Both the position numbers and the translations under genes were made by a program. Below, one piece after another: positions 9,383 to 18,114 of a stretch of 64,000 nucleotides of DNA (position 1 is the first letter of the stretch; each line of letters starts with the position of its first letter). Location: the NCBI RefSeq assembly GCF_004209755.1, contig NZ_CP035913.1, positions 3,162,001 through 3,226,000 of the forward strand, read 5' to 3'. The DNA comes from Pseudoduganella lutea. Lineage in GTDB: Bacteria > Pseudomonadota > Gammaproteobacteria > Burkholderiales > Burkholderiaceae_D. Below the pieces are notes generated by a model. The model searched no databases. It worked only from the letters and a program-made list of their open reading frames with translations, and was not told where the DNA came from.

Positions 9383-10369
9383 ATGACCACCGACACCACG
9401 ACCGCCGCCCCCGCTTACAACCCGAGCGAAAAGCAGAAAGGCGCCAGCAAGACTTCGCGCATCCCGATCAAGATCGTGCCGATCGAGCAGGTCGAGCGCC
9501 TGAAGAAGCCGGAGTGGATCCGCGTGAAGGCGGCATCGGCGTCCAGCCGTTTCTACGAGATCAAGGACATCCTGCGCGAGAACAAGCTCGTCACGGTGTG
9601 CGAGGAAGCGTCCTGCCCGAACATCGGCGAATGCTTCGGCAAGGGCACGGCCACGTTCATGATCATGGGCGACAAGTGCACGCGCCGCTGCCCGTTCTGC
9701 GACGTGGGCCACGGCCGCCCCGACCCGCTGGACGTGGACGAGCCGGGCAATCTGGCCAATACGATCGCCAAGCTGCGCCTGTCCTACGTGGTGATCACGT
9801 CGGTGGACCGCGACGACCTGCGCGACGGCGGTGCCGGCCACTTCGTCGAGTGCATCACCAAGACCAAGGCGCTGTCGCCGAAGACCCAGATCGAAGTGCT
9901 GGTGCCGGACTTCCGCGGCCGCCTGGACAAGGCGCTGAACATCTTCGCCGACGGCCTGCCGGACGTGATGAACCACAACCTGGAAACGGTGCCGCGCCTG
10001 TACAAGGAAGCCCGCCCGGGCGCCGACTACCTGCACTCGCTGAAGCTGTTGAAGGACTTCAAGGCCATGTACCCGAACGTGAAGACCAAGTCGGGCCTGA
10101 TGGTCGGCCTGGGCGAAACGGACGAGGAAATCCTGCAGGTGATGCGCGACATGCGCGAGCACGACATCGACATGCTGACGATCGGCCAGTACCTGGCCCC
10201 GTCGAACAGCCACCTGCCGGTGCGCCGCTACGTGCACCCGGACGTGTTCAAAATGTTCGAGGAAGAGGCGTACAAGATGGGCTTCGGCCACGCCGCTGTG
10301 GGCGCGATGGTGCGCAGCTCGTATCACGCGGATGTGCAGGCGCATAACCTGTTGGAAGCTGCGGGCTGA
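9383..10369 (+). CDS. lipA: Lipoyl synthase LipA
   Basis: This radical-SAM enzyme inserts two sulfurs into octanoyl groups. Both iron-sulfur sites are visible: the auxiliary cluster [12 protein letters not shown] and the radical-[11 protein letters not shown]. The C-terminal RSSYHAD supplies the serine ligand of the auxiliary cluster. At 328 residues the length is normal, with a hydrophilic N-terminal extension usual for betaproteobacteria. It is co-transcribed with lipB and closed by a hairpin at 10392. Confidence 0.97.
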   Translation: MTTDTTTAAPAYNPSEKQKGASKTSRIPIKIVPIEQVERLKKPEWIRVKAASASSRFYEIKDILRENKLVTVCEEASCPNIGECFGKGTATFMIMGDKCTRRCPFCDVGHGRPDPLDVDEPGNLANTIAKLRLSYVVITSVDRDDLRDGGAGHFVECITKTKALSPKTQIEVLVPDFRGRLDKALNIFADGLPDVMNHNLETVPRLYKEARPGADYLHSLKLLKDFKAMYPNVKTKSGLMVGLGETDEEILQVMRDMREHDIDMLTIGQYLAPSNSHLPVRRYVHPDVFKMFEEEAYKMGFGHAAVGAMVRSSYHADVQAHNLLEAAG

Positions 10370-10391
10370 TCTCGCGCGTTTGCCTTTTCTG

Positions 10392-10415
10392 ACGGCGGCC
10401 TGTTGGCCGCCGTTT
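10392..10415 (+). terminator. Terminator after lipA
   Basis: A strong stem ACGGCGGCC-TGTT-GGCCGCCGT is followed by a short T run, 22 bases after the lipA stop. Confidence 0.8.
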
Positions 10416-10442
10416 TCACATCCGCTCGTCACCAGCACAACC

Positions 10443-11075
10443 ATGCGTAAACCAATGTCCTTTCCCTCAGTCGTCCTGCTCGATGCGATGGGCGTGCTTT
10501 ACGAGAGCGCCGACGACGTCGCGGAACTGCTTGTACCGTTTGTCATGGCCCGGTCACCCGCCACGTCGGTTGGTGCCATTCAAGACGCCTACCGCCGCGC
10601 CAGCATTGGCGAATACGACGCGGCCGGATTCTGGGCGCAGGTCGGCTTGCCGGAATCGATGGAAGACGAATATCTGGAAGGCCACAAGCTGCAGGCGGGC
10701 TTGCCGGCGTTCCTGGACTACCTGGAAGCGCAGCAGGTCCGCGTTGCATGCTTGTCGAACGACGTTGCGCGTTGGTCCGTCAAATTGCGCCGGAAATTCG
10801 GCATCGAGGATCGTTTCGAGCGCTGGTTCATCAGTGGCGAGCTCGGATGGCGCAAGCCGGACAGCAGGATCTATGCGGCCGCCATCAATGCGCTGGGTAT
10901 CGACGCCGCGCATATCCTCTTCGTCGATGACCGCCAGGCCAATGTCGACGCTGCCGAAGGAGCAGGCCTGCAAGCCCTGCGATTCGGTAGTGGACAGACT
11001 GCCGGCCAGGCCGTGGGCGGCTTCCACGACCTGACGCGATGGCTACGGGGGGAGGGAGACGGCCCGTTGCTGTGA
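10443..11075 (+). CDS. HAD-superfamily hydrolase, subclass IA
   Basis: This 210-residue cytoplasmic HAD protein has motif I LLDAMGVLY near residue 12, motif II CLSND, motif III Lys in GWRKPDSRIY, and motif IV FVDDRQANVDAA. The nucleophile Asp is present, but the general acid/base position (+2) is Met instead of Asp. A classical phosphatase mechanism is therefore doubtful; haloacid dehalogenases have a non-Asp residue here. The substrate is unknown. The ATG at 10443 was chosen because it fits the family N-terminus and follows the lipA terminator. Confidence 0.82.
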   Translation: MRKPMSFPSVVLLDAMGVLYESADDVAELLVPFVMARSPATSVGAIQDAYRRASIGEYDAAGFWAQVGLPESMEDEYLEGHKLQAGLPAFLDYLEAQQVRVACLSNDVARWSVKLRRKFGIEDRFERWFISGELGWRKPDSRIYAAAINALGIDAAHILFVDDRQANVDAAEGAGLQALRFGSGQTAGQAVGGFHDLTRWLRGEGDGPLL

Positions 11076-11171
11076 ATCGTGGAAGAAAATGACACAGTCC
11101 AGCGGTTTATACGGCAAATCCGGCAGCTGCAAACAATGCTCGATTGCACGACCCGGCCCTTCCAGGCGGGA

Positions 11172-11630
11172 TCAATCGCGTTCGTTGCGCAGGCCTTTCG
11201 TGAACGGACTGCCGCGGTAGCACACATCGCCGTCGCAATGCGGGGCCGGCAGGCGCATGCCGAGCAGTCGCGAAACCCGGTAGCGGTTGCGCGCGAAATG
11301 GTCATAGGCCCAGGCCAGTGCGGGGCGCAGGAGGCGGATACGCAGCGGCAGCACGGCCCAGCCCATGCCCACCAGCGAATACGCGGCCTGCATGCTGTCC
11401 AGGCCGGACAGCACGCGGCCGTCGGCCGTGACGACATGCAGCCGGGCGTTCAGCGCCGCCATGTCCGTCCCCGGGGGGAAATCGGCAAAGCCGGGCGCGG
11501 CGATATCGACGAAGGCCAGCACGCCGCGCCGGTCGTGGCGGCGCAGGGTCAGCATGGCATCGGTGCAGAAGGCGCAGGCGCCGTCGTAGTACAGGGTCAG
11601 AGCCGGCGTGCCCTTGGTGTGCTCAGTCAT
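11172..11630 (-). CDS. DCC-family thiol-disulfide oxidoreductase-like protein (second copy)
   Basis: This 152-residue DUF393/DCC protein has the thioredoxin-like motif YYDGACAFC near residue 14. It ends with a conserved HCDGDVCYRGSPFTKGLR segment, which is almost identical to that of the gene upstream. The two are clearly tandem duplicates. This copy overlaps the end of its sister by 8 bases, and the start at 11630 aligns with the sister's N-terminus. The redox partner is unknown. Confidence 0.85.
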   Translation of the reverse strand: MTEHTKGTPALTLYYDGACAFCTDAMLTLRRHDRRGVLAFVDIAAPGFADFPPGTDMAALNARLHVVTADGRVLSGLDSMQAAYSLVGMGWAVLPLRIRLLRPALAWAYDHFARNRYRVSRLLGMRLPAPHCDGDVCYRGSPFTKGLRNERD

Positions 11631-12066
11631 CGCGCAGGCCTTTCGTGAACGGGCTGCCGGGGTGGCAGACATTGCCGTCGCAATGCGGCGCGGTCGATGT
11701 GATCCGCATGCCGAAGAAGCTCGAGACGCGATAGCGGTGGCGCGCGAACTGCTCGTAGCACCAGGCCATCAGCGGGCGCAGGGGGCGGATGCGCAGCGGC
11801 CAGACCACCCAGCCCAGGCCTACCAGGCGATAGATGGCCTGCATGCTGTCCAGGCCAGTGAGCACGCGCCCATCGGCCGTCACCGAATGCAGCCTGGCGT
11901 TCAGGGTCGCCAGGTCCGTGCCCGGCGGGAAGTCGGCGAAGCCCGGTGTCGCCAGGTCGACGAAGGCGAGGGCGCCGTGGCGGTCGTGGCGTTTCAGCAT
12001 ATTGACCTCGGCCACGCAAAAACCGCAGGTGCCGTCGACGTAGATGGTCAGTTCGGGTGTGCGCAT
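11623..12066 (-). CDS. DCC-family thiol-disulfide oxidoreductase-like protein (first copy)
   Basis: This 147-residue DCC/DUF393 protein has YVDGTCGFC near residue 9 and ends HCDGNVCHPGSPFTKGLRDD. FADFPPGTD, ADGRVL and GLDSMQA are shared with the paralogue that follows. It lies 9 bases behind the GbsR-type regulator, so the three form an operon that is probably autoregulated. The two Cys pairs (CxxC near the N-terminus and the Cys pair near the C-terminus) are retained in both copies. Confidence 0.87.
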   Translation of the reverse strand: MRTPELTIYVDGTCGFCVAEVNMLKRHDRHGALAFVDLATPGFADFPPGTDLATLNARLHSVTADGRVLTGLDSMQAIYRLVGLGWVVWPLRIRPLRPLMAWCYEQFARHRYRVSSFFGMRITSTAPHCDGNVCHPGSPFTKGLRDD

Positions 12067-12075
12067 GATGCCTCC

Positions 12076-12597
12076 TCAGCCCAGCAGCTTGGCGACCTTG
12101 CCGCCCATGTTGATGAAACGCTTCAGCGTGGCCGGCTCCAGGTGCTTGTAGTCGTCGTAGCTGTCGGTCAGCATTTCCAGGAATTCCAGCACCTGCGCCA
12201 TCCGCGCACGGGTCGCGTCTTCCATCGCCCTGTCGTCTTCGGCTTCGATGGCGCACTGGCGCAGCACGGTGAGCGTTGGATCGATTTCGCGGCGCTTGCG
12301 CTCCTCGACGATGGTGCGGAAGATTTCCCACACATCCTGCAGCGCAACGAAATGGTCGCGCCGGTCGCCCAGCACATGCGTGACCTTGACCAGGCCCCAG
12401 CTTTGCAGCTCTTTCAGGCTGTTGCTGACATTCGAACGGGCCACGCCCAGGCGCTCGACGATCTGCTCGGCGTTGAGGGGCGCATTGGCCAGGAACAGCA
12501 GCGCGTGGATCTGCGCCACGGTGCGGTTGACGCCCCAGCGGGTACCCATCTCGCCCCAGTGCAGGATGTATTTCTGTTCGGTCGGACTCAGGCTCAT
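12076..12597 (-). CDS. GbsR/MarR-like winged-helix transcriptional regulator
   Basis: This 173-residue cytoplasmic DNA-binding protein has the GbsR pattern: ILHWGEMGTRWGVNRTVAQI, then a winged helix (LNAEQIVERLGVARSNVSNSL) and a helical dimerisation tail. It is the first gene of an operon with two DCC proteins. A perfect 9+9 palindrome 10 bases before its ATG is the likely autoregulatory operator. The inducer is not apparent, and no betaine genes are nearby. Confidence 0.88.
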   Translation of the reverse strand: MSLSPTEQKYILHWGEMGTRWGVNRTVAQIHALLFLANAPLNAEQIVERLGVARSNVSNSLKELQSWGLVKVTHVLGDRRDHFVALQDVWEIFRTIVEERKRREIDPTLTVLRQCAIEAEDDRAMEDATRARMAQVLEFLEMLTDSYDDYKHLEPATLKRFINMGGKVAKLLG

Positions 12598-12607
12598 GAT
12601 TTTCTCT

Positions 12608-12629
12608 AATTTCTGTCGTTACAGAAATT
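12608..12629. promoter_or_regulatory. Palindromic operator of the GbsR-type regulator
   Basis: AATTTCTGT-CGTT-ACAGAAATT is a perfect inverted repeat with 9-bp arms, positioned between the promoter region and the ATG of the regulator. MarR/GbsR proteins typically bind such AT-rich palindromes over their own promoter. Confidence 0.7.
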
Positions 12630-12740
12630 TAAGACCAAACGAGCCGGATGTCAACCTTGGTGTATGTGTGGTGCCGGCAATGCGGCTTGGGATGGGGGTT
12701 CCGTCGCGCGGCCATGCGTGGTCGCGCGACGCTTTGTTTC

Positions 12741-12796
12741 GCTGCCTTGTTTCGCTACTGTGTTTTGCTACCGTGTTTGCTACCGTGTTTGCTACC
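12741..12796. repeat. Degenerate 12-13 bp tandem repeat
   Basis: About 4.5 copies of a unit close to GCTACCGTGTTT lie just after the stop of the PEP-CTERM gene. The last two full copies are identical. No coding or hairpin role is evident. Confidence 0.65.
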
Positions 12797-12798
12797 TA

Positions 12799-13779
12799 TT
12801 ACGCCGCGCTGGCTGCCTTGCGGCGGCGGGCCAGCATGCCAATCAATCCCAGGCCGCCCAGCAGCATGCCATAGGTTGCCGGCTCGGGCACCGGCGAGGG
12901 ACCGAAGGGCTGGAATGGCTCGTAGCCGATTTCCACGCGCGCATCCATGGCGTTGGCGATGATATTGCCTTCCAGGTGGCCGGTGCCGACCAGCGTGGCC
13001 TTGTTCGCCAGCACCGTGCCGTAGGCGAACGTCGCCATATTGACGGTCGTCGCATCGATCAGGTTCCACAGCACGCGGTCGCGCAGGGCTTGCAGTTGAC
13101 CATCCTGGCCACCGCTGAAGGTGACCGTGCCGCCGCCCGTCACGTTGATGACGACGTTCGCGCCAGCCTTGATGTCTTGCAGGAACAAATTGTTCAGCTC
13201 GCTGGAATGGATGTTGAAAATTTGCAGATCCGAGCTGTTATCGCCCGTCAGGTACAGGCCACCCCACTTGGCTTCCACGGTACCGTTGCCTGCTTCCTGG
13301 CTCAGGTCGCTCGACAGCTTGCTCAACTGGGTCTTGGCCGCGCCAAAGTCGATGACATTGGCTTGCTTGTTGAGCACGTGATAGGCAGACGAGCTATTGT
13401 TGCCGCCGTAGACGCCATAGCCGGTCTGTTTGGTGTATTCGGTGATCGGGCCGGTCGTCGCGTTCGTATCGACATTGGTCTTCGGGCCGGTGAAGATATC
13501 GCCGTTGATCAGTTTCACATCGTTGGCCACGACCAGGCTCGGGCCCGTGACGCCATAGGCGCTGCGATAGCCGACGGAGAGACCACTGGTATCGAGCGAG
13601 CCGCCGACCGCCAGGCGGCCTTCCACGTCCACCACCTGGCTGACGTTGCCATAGAAGAAGGCGCTGTAGCCAGCGGCCGCGCCCAGATCGATGGTGGTGA
13701 TGGCGGCTTGTGCCGAACAGGTAAGGGCGGTGGCCATCAGTGCTGGCAACAGCCGCTTGGCGAACGTGGAAATCATCAT
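12799..13779 (-). CDS. Choice-of-anchor A family protein with PEP-CTERM sorting signal
   Basis: This 326-residue exported protein has an N-terminal signal peptide (cleaved after SAQA, near residue 25) and a choice-of-anchor A domain (GYSAFFYGNVSQV...VEGRLAVGG). The C-terminus is a classical PEP-CTERM: VPEPATYGML, a hydrophobic helix and RRRK. In exosortase systems this tail is cut by EpsH-type exosortase, and the protein joins the exopolysaccharide matrix. No exosortase or polysaccharide genes lie in this window. The start is MM at 13779. Confidence 0.9.
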   Translation of the reverse strand: MMISTFAKRLLPALMATALTCSAQAAITTIDLGAAAGYSAFFYGNVSQVVDVEGRLAVGGSLDTSGLSVGYRSAYGVTGPSLVVANDVKLINGDIFTGPKTNVDTNATTGPITEYTKQTGYGVYGGNNSSSAYHVLNKQANVIDFGAAKTQLSKLSSDLSQEAGNGTVEAKWGGLYLTGDNSSDLQIFNIHSSELNNLFLQDIKAGANVVINVTGGGTVTFSGGQDGQLQALRDRVLWNLIDATTVNMATFAYGTVLANKATLVGTGHLEGNIIANAMDARVEIGYEPFQPFGPSPVPEPATYGMLLGGLGLIGMLARRRKAASAA

Positions 13780-14044
13780 GGGATTGGCTTGTACTACTCT
13801 TGAGTTGATCGGGCCGGCAGCATTGGCGAGATTTCCGCAATGGCTGGGAGCATATATCTGGAATACAACAGGTGTTTATTATAAACAACTTAACACCCTG
13901 GATATAGTACTGCTTCCATATCGTGTATATCGGGCCCGATATTGTGGTCTGGATGCCACGCAGACAACGCGGCATCAGCGAGACCAGACCACGCAACCTT
14001 TCACGCCTTGCTTCCCTGACTTTGCTTACTCGCCTTGTTTTACC
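13780..14044. other. AT-richer intergenic stretch upstream of the PEP-CTERM gene
   Basis: These 265 bases between the choice-of-anchor gene (leaving leftward) and the SAM-hydrolase stop hold several TATA-like runs around 13850-13930. That is the expected place for the PEP-CTERM gene's promoter. No ORF with family resemblance and no clear hairpin was seen. Confidence 0.4.
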
Positions 14045-14962
14045 TTACTTCGTCGCAGCCTTTTTGATCTCCACTTCCCAGTCCACGCCCGATTCGATCT
14101 TGTGCTTCTGCGCGAAGTTCCCCCAGCTGGTCGCCACGGCCACGTCCAGCAGGCTGTTCAGGTAGACCAGCGGCTTGCCCTTGGCCACGCCGCCGAAGGT
14201 ATGCTGGAACGGTGCCACCACCCTGGCAACCTGCTTGCCCTTGTGCAGGAAGCGCACCTGCACAGGGTCGCCCACACCGATCTTCAGTTCCTCGAAGAGC
14301 GCCTTGGGAATATTCGTCCACACATTGCCGTACTTGATGTCCAGCACGGGAACGATGCCGCGGATGGTCTCGCCATTGCGCACGGCCTTCTGGTAAGCGA
14401 TCTTCACCACCGATTCGCTCGGCAGTACCGGCCCCACCTGCTCGAAGGTGATCGCGCCGGACGCCAGCCGCGCGCCGACGTAGGCATACACGTCGCGGCC
14501 ATGGAAGGTATAGGACTCGGCGGAGCCGGCCAGGCGGTTGACCTTTTCGTCGATCTCGCGCAGTTCCGCCACGCCGTCGCGCTCGGCGATCAGCGTGAAC
14601 AGGCCATTGTCCGGGCCCACGAAGTAGCGGCCTTCGCGGGTCTTCAGCACCACCGATTTGCGCTCCGTGCCCACGCCCAGATCGACCACGTTGACGAACA
14701 CGCTGCCCTTGGGCCAGTAGTTCGCTGTCTGGTACAGGCGATAGGCGCCCAGCCAGATGTCGTAGTCGGGAATGTTGTGCGTCAGGTCCGACACCTGCAG
14801 CGCCGGGTCGACGCCGAACGCCACGCCGCGCATCGCGGAGACGGCGCCGTCCGACGTGCCGAAGTCGGTCATCAGCACCAGGGCATTCCTGTCGAAGGCC
14901 TGCGCCTGGGCGGCCATCAGCACGGAAAAGCCGATAGCGGAAAACAGTTTAGTGATTTTCAT
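14045..14962 (-). CDS. Exported SAM hydroxide adenosyltransferase (DUF62 family)
   Basis: The 305-residue protein has a signal peptide (cleavage near AQA-FDRN, residue 23) followed by a DUF62/fluorinase-like domain. Family enzymes hydrolyse S-adenosylmethionine to adenosine and methionine. The family landmarks are LMTDFGTSDG, LTHNIPDYDI, VVDLGVGTERK and FVGPDNGL. The Asp-Arg-His triad (D and R in VDLGVGTER, H in TFHGRD) is kept, although the usual VDPGVGT is VDLGVGT here. The export signal puts it in the periplasm. It lies 16 bases after a TonB receptor gene, which suggests joint use of an adenosyl compound. Confidence 0.85.
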   Translation of the reverse strand: MKITKLFSAIGFSVLMAAQAQAFDRNALVLMTDFGTSDGAVSAMRGVAFGVDPALQVSDLTHNIPDYDIWLGAYRLYQTANYWPKGSVFVNVVDLGVGTERKSVVLKTREGRYFVGPDNGLFTLIAERDGVAELREIDEKVNRLAGSAESYTFHGRDVYAYVGARLASGAITFEQVGPVLPSESVVKIAYQKAVRNGETIRGIVPVLDIKYGNVWTNIPKALFEELKIGVGDPVQVRFLHKGKQVARVVAPFQHTFGGVAKGKPLVYLNSLLDVAVATSWGNFAQKHKIESGVDWEVEIKKAATK

Positions 14963-14978
14963 GTTGGTTCAGGATGGA

Positions 14979-17474
14979 TTAAAAGGTGTAGCGCAGGCGG
15001 CCGTAGAAATACGCGCCGTTCAAGCCGATCGGGTTGATGAAGTTGTACGGGAGTGCGCCGCCATAGGTCGCGTTGTTCGTCTCGCGCACGCGCTGTGGAT
15101 AGCGGTCGAAGACATTGTCGGCGCCAACGAACAGCGTCAGTTGCTTCGTCAGTTTGTACTGCGCTTCAACGTCCAGCGTCCACACGGCGCCGAAGCGCTG
15201 GGCATGCACGCCGTCGATCACTCCCGCTTCGTCGTCGTACGAGAAATCCTCCAGCGAACCAAAGCGCGTGGCGCGGGCCTGCACGCCCCAGCGCGCGCCT
15301 TGCCAGTCCGCGCCCAGCACCAGCTTGGATTCGGGCGATGCGTTTCGGATGCGGAACAGGCTGTTTTCCGTCAGCAGCGTCAGGTCGGGATCGATGCGCG
15401 CCAGCGCGGCCGGGCTCTGGTGTACGTTGTCGATGCGTGTCCTGTTCAGGTTCAGCGCGGCGTTCAGGTCCAGCTTGCCGCCGGCGAACGGCAGGTCGTG
15501 GTTGACCACCACATCGAGGCCCGTCGTGGTGGTGTCGAGCAGGTTGGCGAGATAGGCCACCGACTGGATGTCGGTGCGGCCGATCGCGGCGAGATACGCG
15601 GTGGCGGCATCGCTCTGCAGGTCGCTGGTGCGGGTGATGCGGTCACGCAGCCTGATGCGGTACGCGTCCACCGTCACGCTGGTGTTGCGCTGCGGGCGCC
15701 ACGCGGCGCCCAGCGACAGGTTCGTCGACTTTTCCGGCGTCAGGTTTTCGGCGCCGAACGCACGCGCCAGCGCATCGCTGGCCGGCAGCAGCGAGGCGGT
15801 CTGCAGGGCGGTACCGTCGCTGTTGAAATTGAGCGTGGAGAAGCGGAAGCCCGTCTGCACCAGTGCCGGCGCGCGGAAGCTGTTCGACAGCGAGCCGCGC
15901 AGCAGGAACGTGTCGCTCACCTTGTAGCGTGCCGACAGCTTGCCGGTGCGCGCGTTGCCGAAGTCGCTGTAGTCGGAATAGCGGGCCGCGGCGCCCACCA
16001 GCAGGCGCGGGGTAATGTCGCTCTCGATGTCGGCATAGATCGAGCGCACCGAGCGGCTGCCGTCGAAGGCGTCCTGCGGGCGCAGGCCCGGCCCGGCCTG
16101 CGCGCCTGGGGGCGCACCGGCCACGGTGCCCGCGGCATAGGAGGCGGCATCGCCCGGTGTACTCGTATAGGTCTCGTGCATGTACTCGGCGCCGATGGCC
16201 AGGTTGACCGGCGCGCCGATGCCCAGGTCCAGCTCGCGCGTGAGATCGGCGTTGACGGCATCCTGGTCGAAGTCGAACGTGGCCAGGTGGAAGCGGGTGG
16301 GGCTCGCCGTGCCCAGCGAAGCGTTGACAGAGTTGGCGAGGTCGTACTCGAACTTGTTGCCACCGTGCCGCGCGCTCAGGTCCCAGTTCCAGCCGCCGCG
16401 TGCGAGGCGCAGGCCGGCCACGACGCTCACGTCCGTCATGTCACCCTTCGTGCTCGGGCGGTAGCCGTTGGGGTAGATCTCCGGCACGTTCGAAGGATCG
16501 CCGGGGTAGCGGAAGTAGGCGCTGCCGTCGGACTTGCGCTTGTTGACGGTGGCGAAGGAGTAGGCGTCCACGCCTTCCGACACCGGTACCAGCGCGTTGT
16601 AGAAAGCGTAGGTGTTGCGCTGCTCCGAGTCGCCCGACTTGAAGACCACCTGACCGTCGAGCGCCATGTCGGCTGGCGTGGCATTCCACGACGTCCAGCC
16701 GGCATCGCTGGCGCCGGCGCGGTTGGTGGGATTGCGCAGGCGGTTTTCCAGGCCGAAGCGGAAGTAGCCGGCGTCGCCCACCGGCAGGCCATAGTCGGCG
16801 CTCACGATGGTGGTCTGGCCGTCGGTCTTCGTGTCGTTCGTGGGTTCGAAGTCGGTATGGTTGGCGCCGAAGCTGACCGAGGCCGAGCCGCCCGTGCGCG
16901 CCTTCTTCAGCACGATGTTGATCACGCCGGCCACGGCATCGCTGCCGTACTGGGCGCCGGCACCGTCGCGCAGGATCTCGATATGGTCGATGGCGCCCGG
17001 CGGAATGGCGTTGACGTCCACCGGCACGATGCCGGCAAAACTGCTTTCGGTATCGAGCACCGCGCTGGCATGCCGGCGCTTGCCGTTCACCAGCACGAGC
17101 ACCTGGTCGGGCGCGAGGCCGCGCAACTGGATGCCGCGCACGGAGTCGGCGGCGCCGCTCGATTCGATGCGCGGGAAATTGATCGACGGCGACAGCTCCT
17201 GCAAGGCCGCGCCGAGGTCGCCGCTGGCCAGTGCGTTGTCCACTTCGCGTGCGCCGAAGCGGTCGATTGGCACGGCGCTGTCGAACACGGTGCGGTTGCG
17301 CGCCCGCGAGCCGACGATGGTGACCTGGTCGATGGCGGCCGTGCTGGCTGCCGGATCGTCGGCAACCGCCGGGTTCTGGGTTTGCGCCTGGGCTGCAGGC
17401 AGCGCCGCCAGCAGCACGGCGCAGGCGATGGCACTGCGGCGCAGCGGCGGGATTGAAAGGGTAGTGCGCGGCAT
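14979..17474 (-). CDS. TonB-dependent outer-membrane receptor
   Basis: This is an 831-residue receptor. The signal peptide ends near AAQAQ (residue 30). A plug domain follows, with VTIVGSRARNR (TonB-box region), NFPRIESSG, QVLVLVNGKRRHAS and RDGAGAQYGSDAVAGVINI. It then has a 22-strand-type barrel ending in an aromatic C-terminus (GRLRYTF). It would import a scarce solute across the outer membrane using TonB energy. The ligand is unknown; the adjoining secreted SAM hydrolase suggests an adenosyl-containing compound or its products. Confidence 0.92.
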   Translation of the reverse strand: MPRTTLSIPPLRRSAIACAVLLAALPAAQAQTQNPAVADDPAASTAAIDQVTIVGSRARNRTVFDSAVPIDRFGAREVDNALASGDLGAALQELSPSINFPRIESSGAADSVRGIQLRGLAPDQVLVLVNGKRRHASAVLDTESSFAGIVPVDVNAIPPGAIDHIEILRDGAGAQYGSDAVAGVINIVLKKARTGGSASVSFGANHTDFEPTNDTKTDGQTTIVSADYGLPVGDAGYFRFGLENRLRNPTNRAGASDAGWTSWNATPADMALDGQVVFKSGDSEQRNTYAFYNALVPVSEGVDAYSFATVNKRKSDGSAYFRYPGDPSNVPEIYPNGYRPSTKGDMTDVSVVAGLRLARGGWNWDLSARHGGNKFEYDLANSVNASLGTASPTRFHLATFDFDQDAVNADLTRELDLGIGAPVNLAIGAEYMHETYTSTPGDAASYAAGTVAGAPPGAQAGPGLRPQDAFDGSRSVRSIYADIESDITPRLLVGAAARYSDYSDFGNARTGKLSARYKVSDTFLLRGSLSNSFRAPALVQTGFRFSTLNFNSDGTALQTASLLPASDALARAFGAENLTPEKSTNLSLGAAWRPQRNTSVTVDAYRIRLRDRITRTSDLQSDAATAYLAAIGRTDIQSVAYLANLLDTTTTGLDVVVNHDLPFAGGKLDLNAALNLNRTRIDNVHQSPAALARIDPDLTLLTENSLFRIRNASPESKLVLGADWQGARWGVQARATRFGSLEDFSYDDEAGVIDGVHAQRFGAVWTLDVEAQYKLTKQLTLFVGADNVFDRYPQRVRETNNATYGGALPYNFINPIGLNGAYFYGRLRYTF

Positions 17475-17673
17475 TGCGGATTCCTTGCGTAAGCTTGACC
17501 GGATGTCAATCTTACGGGTCGAAGGACAGCGCGGGCAAATACCGACTGTGAATATGCTTATTTGAGGGGAGGTGTCGGCTGTGTACTGTTGCAGGCCGCG
17601 ACGTAAATATCAAGAGCGCGTTGATCAAGGGCACGTGAGCTGGCGCCTCCTGAAGCTGGAGGCGCTGTCCAAC

Positions 17674-18114
17674 TTATTTACGAGACAGCGAGGAAGCAAG
17701 GCGCGTCAAGTGCGCTGCTCGTTCCATGTTCAACCCGAAGATACAGGCCAGACGCCGCAGCTCCAATGCATTTCCTATTGCACCGCCACCAAGTGCCGAG
17801 GCAAACGCGCACTGAGCATCGCGGTACTTCAGATAAGCGTCATCGGATCTTATGAGCTGATCTCTGGCTTTTGAAACGAACTTTGGCTGCTCATCCCATT
17901 GCTTGAGTGCCGAGACCAATTTTTTTTCGGCCGAGATAAGGACTTTTGAGCTTTCGCTGACGCTCCTGGAAAGGCAATCACGCATTCCAGCTTGAGATTC
18001 ATATGCGCATTTTTCCAGTACATCCTCGACCGGATCAGGATGATTCTGATTCGCCCCGTATGCATTCGAGAGAATGACTGCAGTTGCGGCTATAAAAAAA
18101 TGTTTCAATCGCAT
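17674..18114 (-). CDS. LprI-like (DUF1311) periplasmic lysozyme-inhibitor protein, putative immunity protein
   Basis: This 146-residue secreted protein has a signal peptide (after NAYGA, near residue 22). It carries the LprI/DUF1311 pattern: conserved Cys pairs (KCAYESQAGMRDC), a helical KLVSALKQWDEQ stretch, LKYRDAQCAFA, GGGAIGNA and a terminal Cys before RAAHLTRLAS. LprI proteins inhibit lysozyme. The start at 18114 gives a clean signal peptide. It overlaps the preceding LysM/transglycosylase gene by 10 bases and has much lower GC (about 47%) than its surroundings. An immunity role toward that gene is inferred from coupling and family, not shown. Confidence 0.75.
   Translation of the reverse strand: MRLKHFFIAATAVILSNAYGANQNHPDPVEDVLEKCAYESQAGMRDCLSRSVSESSKVLISAEKKLVSALKQWDEQPKFVSKARDQLIRSDDAYLKYRDAQCAFASALGGGAIGNALELRRLACIFGLNMERAAHLTRLASSLSRK

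Noticed and set aside
14772..17456. 894-codon plus-strand frame opposite the TonB receptor
   Set aside because: Low-complexity antisense translation; the minus strand has a complete receptor with signal peptide and C-terminal Phe.
17644..17666. GCGCCTCC/GGAGGCGC hairpin as terminator of the LprI-like gene
   Set aside because: The stem is good, but no T-run follows on the minus strand; its role is uncertain.
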